Part shown: positions 51,707 through 60,434 of the stretch, piece by piece
Layout: the number at the start of each line of letters is the position of its first letter
How positions within the stretch are numbered: the stretch's first letter is position 1
Assembly: GCA_041394945.1 (NCBI GenBank)
Contig: JAWKHH010000004.1
Span: 1 to 64,000 of the forward strand
Direction: 5' to 3'
Source: Bryobacteraceae bacterium
GTDB taxonomy: Bacteria > Acidobacteriota > Terriglobia > Bryobacterales > Bryobacteraceae
DNA: 64,000 nucleotides
Position numbers and translations under genes: made by a program
The notes under the pieces: generated by a model
Databases searched by the model: none
The model's input: only the letters and a program-made list of their open reading frames with translations
Told to the model about the DNA's origin: nothing

Positions 51707-52117
51707 ATGGCCTACAGCGAAGAACTGGCCGAGCGCATCCGAAGCCGCTTCGCTACCTATTCCGGGCTCACCGAAAGGAAAATGTTCGGCGGGCTGTGCT
51801 TCCTGTTGAACGGCAATATGTGTTTCGGCATCGTTGGGGAGAAGCTAATGGTCCGCGTGGGCGCAGAAGGCCAGGAAGAGGCCTTCCGCTACCCGCACGT
51901 TCATCCGATGGACTTCACGGGACGCCCCATGAAGGGGATGATTTACGTCGCGCCGGAGGGGACTCTCTCGGAACGCGACCTGGCCGTCTGGGTGGAGCGG
52001 GGACTTCGCCACACTCAGTCACTTCCGGCCAAGGTCTCCTCTACGGCAGCGCGAAAGCGATCAGCGCCCCCTGGGCGGAAATCGCGACGTACTGCTTCCC
52101 GTCCACTGCATAACTGA
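51707..52117 (+). CDS. TfoX/Sxy N-terminal-domain protein
   Basis: A 136-residue protein. Residues about 1-105 match the TfoX N-domain: YSEELAERIRSRFATYSGLT, ERKMFGGLCFLLNGNMCFGI, KLMVRVG and MDFTGRPMKGMIYVAPEG. The partner C-domain of competence regulator TfoX is absent, as in many small stand-alone members of unknown role. The last about 26 residues (TAARKRSAPPGRKSRRTAS) are basic and are encoded opposite the end of the convergent dehydrogenase gene, with a 77-base overlap of coding sequences (52041-52117). Confidence 0.85.
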   Translation: MAYSEELAERIRSRFATYSGLTERKMFGGLCFLLNGNMCFGIVGEKLMVRVGAEGQEEAFRYPHVHPMDFTGRPMKGMIYVAPEGTLSERDLAVWVERGLRHTQSLPAKVSSTAARKRSAPPGRKSRRTASRPLHN

Positions 52118-54281
52118 TCGGCGCGGAGGCAATCGAAGCACCCGTGTTGTAGTGCCACAGGTACTTGCCCGTCGCCGAGTCCAGCGCGATCAGGTTCCCG
52201 TCGGCGCTCGAAGCAAACGCAACACCGCCGGCGGTTGCCAGCACGCCGGTGGAGGCCGACCCGGTGTGAAGCGGGTAGTTCCACTTCGTCGCGCCGGTGA
52301 GAGCGTCCAGAGCGCGCACGGCGCCCGGAGTGCCGATCTTTGCGTCGATTTCCTGCCCGCCGCCCGTATAGCCCTCACCCGGTACCGGCGACTTCGTGAC
52401 CGCGAAGTAGGTGGCGCAAGCCTCGCGTACGCTCACCAGCAGGAATCCCGTGGCTGGATCGTACGAAGGCGCGCCCCAATTGGCGGCTCCAGCCGCATCC
52501 GGACACACGTAGTTGCCTTCTTCGGTTGGGGTGGTGTTCGGGAGTACGATGGGGCGTCCTTTGTCGTCGAGGCCCTTGGCCCAGGTCTGCCGGGCGAATG
52601 CACGGCCGGCCAGGAACTCGCCCGTCTCACGATCCAGCACATAGTAGAAGGCATTGCGCTGGGCTGAGACGAGCAGTTTGCGCTTGCGCCCGCGGACGAC
52701 GCCTTCGATCAGCACCGGCGTCTCGTTCCCGTCCCAGTCATGCACATCGTGCGGGGTGTACTGGAACCACCACTTGATTCGGCCCGTGGCGGCGTCGAGC
52801 GCGAGTACGCTGCAGGAATACAGATTATCTCCCTGGCGGACCCGGCCGTCATAGTCAGGACCAGGGTTGCCGGTTGCCCAGAAGATCGTATTGGTTTCGG
52901 CGTCGAACGTGCCGGTGGTCCACGTCGGCGATCCACCGTAGTTGGCCGACGTCTCTGGTTCCCAAGACTTACGATTCACGTCTCCCGGCTGCGCGATGGT
53001 ATGGGTTCGCCACAGCTTCTTCCCGGTGGCTGCATCGAAGGCGTCGACGAAACCAGTAAGGGCGCACTCGCCCGAAGTTACCCCGACGATGATCTTGCCG
53101 TCGATGGCGAGGGGCGCATGCGTTATCGAGAAACCTTTCCGGTAGTCGTCCACCTCGCTCTCCCAGATGACGTTGCCGGTCTTGGCGTCGAGGGCGACCA
53201 ATTGCATATCGAGGGTGGCCATGTAGAGGCGGTCGCCGAGGATGGCGAAGCCGCGATTGGTCATGACAGTACAGTGCGACGCGACATCGGGGAGGCGTCG
53301 CGCATACTTCCACACGGGTTTCCCGGTGCGCGCGTCGAGCGCGGCGGCATTGTTAAGCGGACCAGTGACGAACATGAGTCCGTCGACGACGAGCGGCGTA
53401 GTCTCATTGCGGTCTCCGCCGAATTGATACGTCCACCTGGCGGCGAGCCGCGCTACGTTGGCCGGTGTAACCTGGTGCAGGCCGGAGTAATGGGCGCCAT
53501 TGTAGCTCCCCCAGTAAGTGAGCCAGTTGGCAGGTTCACGGGCGCCGTTCCGCAAGCGCTCGTAGGTAACATTGAAGCCGGATGCGGGCTTCCATTCCGG
53601 CGCGGGCTCCTTATCCGCGTCCGTTTCGAACAGAAACGCGACGATGTCATCGACGTGCGACCCTGAGGCGGCGCCGTGCGGCGTCTCGCGTCGCTCGATT
53701 TTCGCGCCGGCCCGAGTCAGAAAGTGCCACTTCTCAGCCTCGTCCATCACGTGAATCGTGAACGTGTCCTCGTTGCGCGCGAAACCCGATACGCTCCCCA
53801 CGGTGACTCTTTCGAGCGGGGTGGCGAGCGCTTTGGCGATGTCGCCCGGCTGCTTGCGTCCGGTGAGGCGCGAAAGGTCCGGACCGCGCCGGCCGCCGCG
53901 TCCGGCGAACATGTGGCAATCCGAGCAACCGGCAGCGCCGAAGAAGAGGTCGCGCCCGACGCCGGCGTCGCCGGTGAGTTTCGCCGCCGGCCCGCTCACC
54001 GAGCGCAGCCATGCGACGATGGCAAGTGCGTCCGGCTCCGGCATCGGGATGGCCGGCATCTGCGTGCCGGCGATGCCCTTCGTGATGTTGCGCGCGAGAT
54101 CGGCGTCGGCGTCGCCGTGCTTGAACTCGCCCGTCGTGAGATCGGGCGCGCGGCCGCCCTTGGCGTTATCACCGTGGCAGGCCGAACATTTGCGGGCGAA
54201 GAGTCGCTGGCCGACGCGAATGGAAGGATGCTGCGCGGAGGCGACAGCGGCGACCAGGAAGAAGGCGAGCGCGAAACGCAT
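52041..54281 (-). CDS. PQQ-dependent dehydrogenase with two N-terminal cytochrome c domains
   Basis: A 746-residue periplasmic enzyme with a signal peptide (FALAFFLVAAVASAQ), starting at the ATG at 54281. Two c-type haem sites are C32-S-A-C-H36 (ARKCSACHGDNAKGG) and C119-S-D-C-H123. From about residue 245 the eight-bladed PQQ propeller follows: NWLTYWGSYNGAHYSGLHQV, ALDARTGKPVWKYARRLPDV, VALDAKTGNVIWESEVDDY, SPTWTTGTFDAETNTIFWAT, PHDVHDWDGNETPVLIEGVV and LIALDSATGKYLWHYNTGAS. In most alcohol dehydrogenases of this type the cytochrome is C-terminal, so the N-terminal tandem haems are a variant seen in Acidobacterial homologues. Likely substrate: an alcohol or aldose. Its 3' end overlaps the TfoX-N gene. 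Confidence 0.9.
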   Translation of the reverse strand: MRFALAFFLVAAVASAQHPSIRVGQRLFARKCSACHGDNAKGGRAPDLTTGEFKHGDADADLARNITKGIAGTQMPAIPMPEPDALAIVAWLRSVSGPAAKLTGDAGVGRDLFFGAAGCSDCHMFAGRGGRRGPDLSRLTGRKQPGDIAKALATPLERVTVGSVSGFARNEDTFTIHVMDEAEKWHFLTRAGAKIERRETPHGAASGSHVDDIVAFLFETDADKEPAPEWKPASGFNVTYERLRNGAREPANWLTYWGSYNGAHYSGLHQVTPANVARLAARWTYQFGGDRNETTPLVVDGLMFVTGPLNNAAALDARTGKPVWKYARRLPDVASHCTVMTNRGFAILGDRLYMATLDMQLVALDAKTGNVIWESEVDDYRKGFSITHAPLAIDGKIIVGVTSGECALTGFVDAFDAATGKKLWRTHTIAQPGDVNRKSWEPETSANYGGSPTWTTGTFDAETNTIFWATGNPGPDYDGRVRQGDNLYSCSVLALDAATGRIKWWFQYTPHDVHDWDGNETPVLIEGVVRGRKRKLLVSAQRNAFYYVLDRETGEFLAGRAFARQTWAKGLDDKGRPIVLPNTTPTEEGNYVCPDAAGAANWGAPSYDPATGFLLVSVREACATYFAVTKSPVPGEGYTGGGQEIDAKIGTPGAVRALDALTGATKWNYPLHTGSASTGVLATAGGVAFASSADGNLIALDSATGKYLWHYNTGASIASAPISYAVDGKQYVAISAQGALIAFALP

Positions 54282-55186
54282 TCCTCTATTCCTATCAAAA
54301 ATCCGCACGTACTACCCTTGCCGATGAGGAGCTTCCGGAATGGCCTTCACCGTTACCAAGAGCGGCGAGTTCACCGGCGGAGCATGGGCGGCCCGGCTCG
54401 CCGTCGCGCTCTTTCTTTCCACGTCCGCTTTTCAAAACGGTGCTGGATGACCGGGCCCGCAGCCCCAATGTCGCTATCGCGTGCTTCTTGAGGGAGCGGG
54501 TGTTTGCGATCAACTGCTCTTCGGATGCCGGCAAGCTCCGGCCTCAGGTGCGTCACACTCCACCTGCGCCCGGGGCGCGTTCTGGTCGCGTCGCGCCGGC
54601 CGGATCACGCGATGCGGCTTGCGCTATGGGCTTTCGACACCAATAGGCGTCAAGGTGCAACTCGGCAAGCCTGTCGAGGACGCGATCCTTCATGCGTCCA
54701 TGTTCGATGCGGTGAAGGTCGCCGAGTGTTGGGCCCCGGGGCAGGGATCGGAGAAACCGCACCCCACCGCGGCCGAGGGTCGTCTTCGCAACGGCTGCGG
54801 CGTGCGGCCCGATACAACTGATCGAAATCGCGGCGGCGCCCGTGACGGCCATGGGCCGCACCCAAGTGGCGACGGCCACGGGAGTTGGTGGCGATTTCCC
54901 AATGTGGCCGGAGGTCCGCTCGAACATCTGGGAGGCGCAGTGAAAGGTCCGATCGGCGGTCCGGTGGGCTGTGCCCACCTGCCGGGAGGCGGAGGGCTCG
55001 GGGACACCGTGGCCGCAGTCCGCATGCTGCGTGGAACCTTTGTCTGCTTCGCTGGAAATATCAGCTCCTGATCCAATAGGTTCGGCGGAATTGCCTATTT
55101 TTCGCGGGTTTTCGCTGGCCACGGAAACATTTCTGTATTATTCTGTTCTATAGTCGAATCTCAACCAACGGTTGAAGGGATCGCGC
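54282..55186. other. 900-base region with no confident gene
   Basis: Several frames of 60-190 codons exist on both strands between 54300 and 55122, but none shows a recognisable domain, a ribosome binding site or consistent coding character. Fragments such as GVKVQLGKPVEDAILHASMF on the plus strand look faintly protein-like and may be a decayed gene. The last 60 bases are AT-richer, with TATTAT (55136-55141) and TATAGT (55149-55154) hexamers that could belong to the promoter of the BNR/OmpA pair. Confidence 0.45.
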
Positions 55187-57337
55187 ATGTTCCTCCCCCG
55201 CTTGTGCATCCCGCGACCGGCGCTGTGTGCGCTGGCCGCGGCCGCATTGTCTTTCGGCGCCGCCGTACCCGGATCATTCGGCGCGCGCTGGCGAGCCACA
55301 GGTCCATTCGGTGGACCCGTCGAGGCGATCGCCGCTGATCCACTCACGCACGGACGCTTTCTGGCAGGATCTCCGGACGGGCTCCTGTCGATTACGGCCG
55401 ATGGCGGCGAGCACTGGGCCCCGGTGCACTTTCCCGGCGAGATGGTGTCGGCGCTACACGCGCTTCACTTCGTCCGGTCCCGCGCCGGCCGAATCCTCGC
55501 CGGCGTTTCGCCGGATTCACCCACCGGGCCGGGCCTCTACGAAACGAACGACCTGGGCGTCACGTGGACTCCCCTATCAGCATTCGCCGGCAAGAGCGTT
55601 TGGGCGCTCGCCGCATTCCCAGGCGACGCGTCCAGGCTTGCCGCGGGTGTGAGCGACGGTGTCTATTCGAGTCGCGACGCGGGCGCGACGTGGAGCCGCG
55701 TTTCGCCGGCGAACAACCCGGAATTGAGCCCGGCGGTCTCCGTGGCGTTCGATCCAAACGATCCCGACACTATCTACGCGGGCACGACCCACTTGCCATG
55801 GAAAACTACCGACGCTGGACGATCCTGGCGTTCCATCCACAAGGGCATGCTCGATGACTCCGACGTCTTCAGCATCGAAGTGGATCCGGCGCGGCCGAGA
55901 ATGGTGCTACTCAGCGCGTGCAGCGGCATCTACCGCAGCGGCGACGGAGGGGCGACATGGATCAAGATGCGCGGCTCGGCCGATGCCTCCTATCGCACCT
56001 ACACGATCGTGCGCGACCCGGCCAACGGCCAGCATATCTTCGCCGGCACGTCTCACGGATTGCTTCGCTCGGTGGACGAGGGCAAGACCTGGGGCGTCAC
56101 ACTCCAAGGCGCGGCCAAATCGGTGGTGTTCGATCCTGAGGACCGGGCACGCATTATCGTCGCCACGGTCGACCGCGGCCTGTTCCGCAGCGCCGACGGA
56201 GGCTCGACGTTTGAGCCCGTGGATCACGGGCGGGTGAGCCGGCATTTCCATTCGCTGCTGGCCGCGGGGGACCGTCTGTACGCCGGCGCGTATGATCGCA
56301 GCGGAGCGCTTTTCGTGAGCGACGACGGCGGACAGAACTGGTCTGAGCCTTCGCCGAAGGCAGTTCGTACCCCGCCAGCACCCGTACCAGCTCGCAAGAA
56401 GACCTTGCGACGCCGCGGGAAGAGCCGGCGCGCGCCGGTCCGCAAGGCCGTCGCCGCCGCACCAGCCCCACAGGCAGGATTCCTCTTCACGGCGGCAGCG
56501 CCGGACCAGCCGGAGACTCTGTTCGCCGCCTCGGCGATGGCCCTTCGCCGCTCCACCGATGGCGGCCGCACGTGGAGCCCGATGCGCGGACCGGGATCGG
56601 GGGGAATAGTGACGGCGCTTCTGATTCGTCGTGGACTGACGCCGGTGATCTCTTCGGCGCCGGCGAAACCAGTCGCTGTCGCACGGAAGACTCCAGCGAA
56701 ACGCAAGTCCCGCCGGGGACGGCGCCGCGCCGGGAAGGCGCCCCCGCCGAAGCCGGTGGCCGTTGCACCCGCGGTTCCTGGAATCGAAGTTTGGCTCGCC
56801 ACCACCAACGGGTTGTATCGCGGCAACGAGACAGGCGCCGCGTGGCGAAAGCTTTCTGCGAATGTCTCCGGCATTCGCCATATCTCGGATTCCGGCGGCC
56901 GTATCTTCGTGATCGGGCGCGGCGCCGAATGGTCGATCGACGAAGGGACGACATGGAGCAACCTGCGGGCGCCGATGGAAGGCGCCGAGTTCAACGCGGT
57001 GGCCGCGTTCGAATCGACGATTCTTGCCGCCACTTCGCACGGGCTATTCCGCACGACGGACGACGGCGGTGCGTGGGAACCCGCCCCCTCACCCGTGAAG
57101 GGCGATTCGGTGGGAACGGTAGTGTTTCATCGCGCTCGTCCTGCCGTCGCGTTCGCCGCGCAGTACGGAACTATCTTCGTCTCCCAGGATGCCGGTGAAA
57201 CCTGGAGCAAACTCGACGGAACGCTTGGCACTAACTCCATTCATACGCTCGTCCTCTCCCCGGAACGCCCCGGCCGCATCTATGCATTGGTCGCCGGGAG
57301 GGGGATTTATTACTCAGATTGGGAGGATACGAAATGA
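55187..57337 (+). CDS. Exported BNR/Ycf48-like propeller with basic linkers
   Basis: A 716-residue protein starting at the ATG at 55187 (ribosome binding site GAAGGGA). Signal: ALCALAAAALSFGAAVPGSFG. The protein is built of photosystem-assembly/BNR-type blades with Asp-box motifs: TNDLGVTWTPLSAF, SRDAGATWSRVSP, SGDGGATWIKMRGS, SADGGSTFEPVDHG, SDDGGQNWSEPSPK, STDGGRTWSPMRGP and SQDAGETWSKLDG. Two interruptions rich in Lys/Arg/Pro/Ala (RKKTLRRRGKSRRAPVRKAV at about residue 405, and TPAKRKSRRGRRRAGKAPPP at about 507) sit between blades. It is coupled by an ATGA overlap to the OmpA-like gene, suggesting a surface complex. No catalytic residues identified. Confidence 0.83.
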   Translation: MFLPRLCIPRPALCALAAAALSFGAAVPGSFGARWRATGPFGGPVEAIAADPLTHGRFLAGSPDGLLSITADGGEHWAPVHFPGEMVSALHALHFVRSRAGRILAGVSPDSPTGPGLYETNDLGVTWTPLSAFAGKSVWALAAFPGDASRLAAGVSDGVYSSRDAGATWSRVSPANNPELSPAVSVAFDPNDPDTIYAGTTHLPWKTTDAGRSWRSIHKGMLDDSDVFSIEVDPARPRMVLLSACSGIYRSGDGGATWIKMRGSADASYRTYTIVRDPANGQHIFAGTSHGLLRSVDEGKTWGVTLQGAAKSVVFDPEDRARIIVATVDRGLFRSADGGSTFEPVDHGRVSRHFHSLLAAGDRLYAGAYDRSGALFVSDDGGQNWSEPSPKAVRTPPAPVPARKKTLRRRGKSRRAPVRKAVAAAPAPQAGFLFTAAAPDQPETLFAASAMALRRSTDGGRTWSPMRGPGSGGIVTALLIRRGLTPVISSAPAKPVAVARKTPAKRKSRRGRRRAGKAPPPKPVAVAPAVPGIEVWLATTNGLYRGNETGAAWRKLSANVSGIRHISDSGGRIFVIGRGAEWSIDEGTTWSNLRAPMEGAEFNAVAAFESTILAATSHGLFRTTDDGGAWEPAPSPVKGDSVGTVVFHRARPAVAFAAQYGTIFVSQDAGETWSKLDGTLGTNSIHTLVLSPERPGRIYALVAGRGIYYSDWEDTK

Positions 57338-59406
57338 AGCGCACCCCGCTCGTAGCAGTTCTTACGGCGATGCTCGCGGGCGCACCCCTCGCCTGGAGTC
57401 AGGCGGCCTTTTGGAAGCCGGACGTCGGCGTCTTCGCGGGTATGCAGGATTTCAAGCACTGGCGCAACAATCTGCGCCCACCAGGGAGCGACCTGGTCCG
57501 CGGTGGAGTCTTTGGAATCCGCGCGGGATGGGATCTTACCCGCCACTGGGGCTTCGAAACAGCCTACACTTACGGCGTGAACAACCTCCGGCTGTTCCCG
57601 GTTCCGGCGGGGCAACTTACCTCCTCAGGTCCGGATTCCGTCGGATTCGGGTCCCGCAATCATCACCTGTCCGTGAATCCCGTGTTTCACATCCTGGACC
57701 GGAACGCCCGCATCCGCCCCTATCTCACGGCCGGCCTTGGCATTCTCTGGTTCAATCCGACGAGCGACGCGCAGGCCTTCGCGCGTTCGGTCAACGCTCC
57801 CCCCGGCTCCGTCTGGCTCGACGGACGCTACGGTCCGGCGTTCAATTGGGGCGGCGGCGTGAAGTTCAACGTCACCCGCATGATCGAAGCCCGCCTGGAT
57901 GCCCGCAACATCATCGCGCAGACACCGCACTATGCCCTGCCTGGCACGCCCGCCGCGCCCGGTGGCATCTACATCGGTCCGCACGGATCGCAGAGCGGCT
58001 TTCAGTTGACCGGCGGCGTCGGCGTGCGGACCCGTGGCGCGGACTGGTCCGATTCCGGGAGCCAGATTCGCGTGACCCTCGACGGCGACCGCGGCACGAT
58101 GGGGCAAGGCGACCAGCGCAACTTCATTGCACGCACGAATCTGCCTCCGGACAAACCGGTGTCGTTTACGTGGTCCGTGGACGGGCAGTCGATGGATACC
58201 GCGGGTCCGAACTTCGCCTACACGGCGGGGGCGCCGGGCTCGCACAAGCTCTGCGTCAGTGCGACTTCGAAAGGTTACTCGACTGGTTCTGACTGCGCGA
58301 CGATCGTGATTACGCCGGCCGCGAGCAAAGGTTTCAACGTCAATCTGTCCGCCAATCCTCCGCAAGTTACTCCCGGCGCCACGAGCCGGATCGGCGCCAC
58401 CACGAATCTTCCATCGGGCGTGACGCCCACCTACGAATGGACCGTGAACGGAGAGAAGCAGCCGGACACAGGGTCCGAATATACGTTCGAATCGGCGGGT
58501 CGGGCCCCGGGAGTCTACGAGATCTGCGCGCGGGTGAGCGCGCCCGGCTATGCGGATTCGAAGAAGTGCACGAAGGTGGAGATTCGAAGCTGCGGCGATC
58601 CGTCCATCAGCGGCGGCGGCGCCACTACGCAGGAGATCATGGCGGGTGAAACCGCGACGCTGCTGTTCAGCGCCAAGCCGAACGCCTGCGGCACGCCTCC
58701 GCGGATCAGCTACAGCGCCTCGGAGGGCACGGTGACACCGACCAACGGCGGCGCGCTTTTCAACTCGAACGGCGTCGGGTTCAACATGAGCGACCGGTCG
58801 CGCCTTCAGCGCAAGACGGTGACGATCACGGCCAACGCCACCGACGACCAGGGCGGTAAGGCGACGGCGCAATCCACGGTGGTCGTGAAGCTTGCCCCAG
58901 TGGCGCAGCGGCTAGACGACATTCTGTTCGCGCAAGGCGATTCCCGTGTGAACAATTGCGGTAAGAGGCTCCTGCTCGAGTTGGTCGCTCCGAAACTACG
59001 TCAAGATCCGCGGGCACGCGTGGTGCTGGTGGGACACATGGACGCAAGCGAGCAAGGCCGGTCTCGCGGACAGCGGCGAAAGGCCGCCGCTGTAGCGCTC
59101 GATCGCGAGCGGGTGCTGAACACGGCCGCGACGATCAGCGCCGGAACCGGCATCTGCCCGGCGATGGAGCTGAGCCGCGTGCTTACCGGATTCGCCGGAA
59201 CGTCTCAGAAATCGAAGACGATGCCGGCGTTCTGTGGATCGAGCACGGAACGGCGTGGAAGCCGGATTTCGGCGACCGATTCGCGCGCGCCTTTCCGGCG
59301 GGTGGAAGTGTGGATCGTGCCCGAAGGCGCGGCGATGCCCGCCGAAGCCGGCAGGGTGAGTGCGGCTCCGGCGAGCGCCGTGAAGACGAAGGGCTGCCCA
59401 AAGTAG
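57334..59406 (+). CDS. OmpA-like protein: N-terminal barrel, Ig/PKD-like repeats, C-terminal OmpA domain
   Basis: A 690-residue outer-membrane protein; the ATG at 57334 overlaps the preceding stop (ATGA). After a signal (LVAVLTAMLAGAPLAWSQ), residues about 25-245 form a small beta-barrel (PDVGVFAGMQDFKHWRNNLR; FGIRAGWDLTRHWGFETAYT; IRPYLTAGLGILWFN). Three Ig/PKD-like segments follow (RNFIARTNLPPDKPVSFTWS; SRIGATTNLPSGVTPTYEWT; ETATLLFSAKPNACGTPPRI). The C-terminal OmpA domain starts DDILFAQGDSRVNNCGKRLL, has VVLVGHMDASEQGRSR and ALDRERVLNTA with the peptidoglycan-binding Asp and Arg, and ends FRRVEVWIVP. A Cys-containing insertion splits it. It would tether the outer membrane to peptidoglycan and carry the propeller partner. 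Confidence 0.82.
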   Translation: MKRTPLVAVLTAMLAGAPLAWSQAAFWKPDVGVFAGMQDFKHWRNNLRPPGSDLVRGGVFGIRAGWDLTRHWGFETAYTYGVNNLRLFPVPAGQLTSSGPDSVGFGSRNHHLSVNPVFHILDRNARIRPYLTAGLGILWFNPTSDAQAFARSVNAPPGSVWLDGRYGPAFNWGGGVKFNVTRMIEARLDARNIIAQTPHYALPGTPAAPGGIYIGPHGSQSGFQLTGGVGVRTRGADWSDSGSQIRVTLDGDRGTMGQGDQRNFIARTNLPPDKPVSFTWSVDGQSMDTAGPNFAYTAGAPGSHKLCVSATSKGYSTGSDCATIVITPAASKGFNVNLSANPPQVTPGATSRIGATTNLPSGVTPTYEWTVNGEKQPDTGSEYTFESAGRAPGVYEICARVSAPGYADSKKCTKVEIRSCGDPSISGGGATTQEIMAGETATLLFSAKPNACGTPPRISYSASEGTVTPTNGGALFNSNGVGFNMSDRSRLQRKTVTITANATDDQGGKATAQSTVVVKLAPVAQRLDDILFAQGDSRVNNCGKRLLLELVAPKLRQDPRARVVLVGHMDASEQGRSRGQRRKAAAVALDRERVLNTAATISAGTGICPAMELSRVLTGFAGTSQKSKTMPAFCGSSTERRGSRISATDSRAPFRRVEVWIVPEGAAMPAEAGRVSAAPASAVKTKGCPK

Positions 59407-59425
59407 CTGGGAGCCCCCCGATGCG

Positions 59426-60196
59426 CTAGAAACAGCCGACCGGGACGAGTTCGGCGATCGAGTCCACCACCTCGGTGGGCTGGAACGGGTAGCGATCGAG
59501 CGACTGGCGTGTCGACGAGCCGGTGAGGACGAGGATGCTGCGGAACCCAAGGTCGGCGGCGCCGCGAATATCGGTGTCCATGGTGTCGCCAACCATGGTC
59601 ACTTCGTCGGTGGAGAGCCCGATGCGTTTTCGCGCGGCCCGCATCATGAACGGGTTTGGCTTCCCCACGTGATAGGCGGTAACGCCGGTGGCGGATTCGA
59701 GCATGGCGGCGATCGCGCCACAACCGGGCCGCGGGCCGGAGTCGGTGGGACACCAGGTATCCGAGTTTGTCGAGATCAGTTTGGCTCCGCGGCTGATGAG
59801 GCGATGCGCCTGTTCGGCCATCTCGAAGTTCAGCACGCGGCCTTCGCCGACGATCACATAGTCCGGATGTTCGCGGCTGGTGGCGTAATTGACGGCATTC
59901 AGAGCGGCCAACAGTCCGCCTTCTCCGATTACGAACGCCGTGCCATTGGGTCGCTGCGTGTGCACCCATTCGGCGGTCGCCATGGCGGATGTGTACACGT
60001 GCTCGACTGTGGTATCGATACCGAGCTTGCGTAGTTTTACGACGACATCGAGCGGCGTATATGCCGAGTTGTTCGTCAAGAAAAGATAGGGAATATCCTC
60101 CGATTGCAAAAAGCGAATGAACTCCGCGGCGCCCGGAATGGCTTCCGAACCGCGGTAGATCACTCCATCCATGTCAATGAGATAACCTTGCTTCAT
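59426..60196 (-). CDS. HAD-IIA-family phosphatase (NagD-like)
   Basis: A 256-residue cytoplasmic phosphatase with a good ribosome binding site (AGGAG). HAD motifs are complete: motif I YLIDMDGVIYRGSEAIPGA (nucleophile Asp8), motif II FLTNNSAYTPLDVV, motif III Lys in HVGKPNPFMMRAA and motif IV MVGDTMDTDIRGAADLGFRS. The C2-type cap (residues about 85-180) marks the NagD/phosphoglycolate/4-nitrophenyl phosphatase group, and the length fits. The physiological substrate (a nucleotide or sugar phosphate) cannot be told. Confidence 0.93.
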   Translation of the reverse strand: MKQGYLIDMDGVIYRGSEAIPGAAEFIRFLQSEDIPYLFLTNNSAYTPLDVVVKLRKLGIDTTVEHVYTSAMATAEWVHTQRPNGTAFVIGEGGLLAALNAVNYATSREHPDYVIVGEGRVLNFEMAEQAHRLISRGAKLISTNSDTWCPTDSGPRPGCGAIAAMLESATGVTAYHVGKPNPFMMRAARKRIGLSTDEVTMVGDTMDTDIRGAADLGFRSILVLTGSSTRQSLDRYPFQPTEVVDSIAELVPVGCF

Positions 60197-60434
60197 ACGT
60201 CTCCTTCAGGCTGACAGAGCGGAGTTACATGGCTGTGAAATGTTTTGGGTGTCCGTTACGACGGGGAGGGGGGAACAGCCCACAGGGCTGGTCTACATTG
60301 TCATTTTACCAGACCGGCGCAAGCGGGGTTGCTCTTCCGGCCCGGTTCGGTGTGATTGCGGGAGGAACCATAGGCCCGTGGCTTGAGTCACGTGCGCCGC
60401 GTTGCGAGCGCCATGGGTCCCATAGGCAGGAGCA

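Noticed and set aside
54481..55071. 196-codon plus-strand frame
   Set aside because: No recognisable domain or ribosome binding site; competing frames on both strands cover the same DNA equally well.
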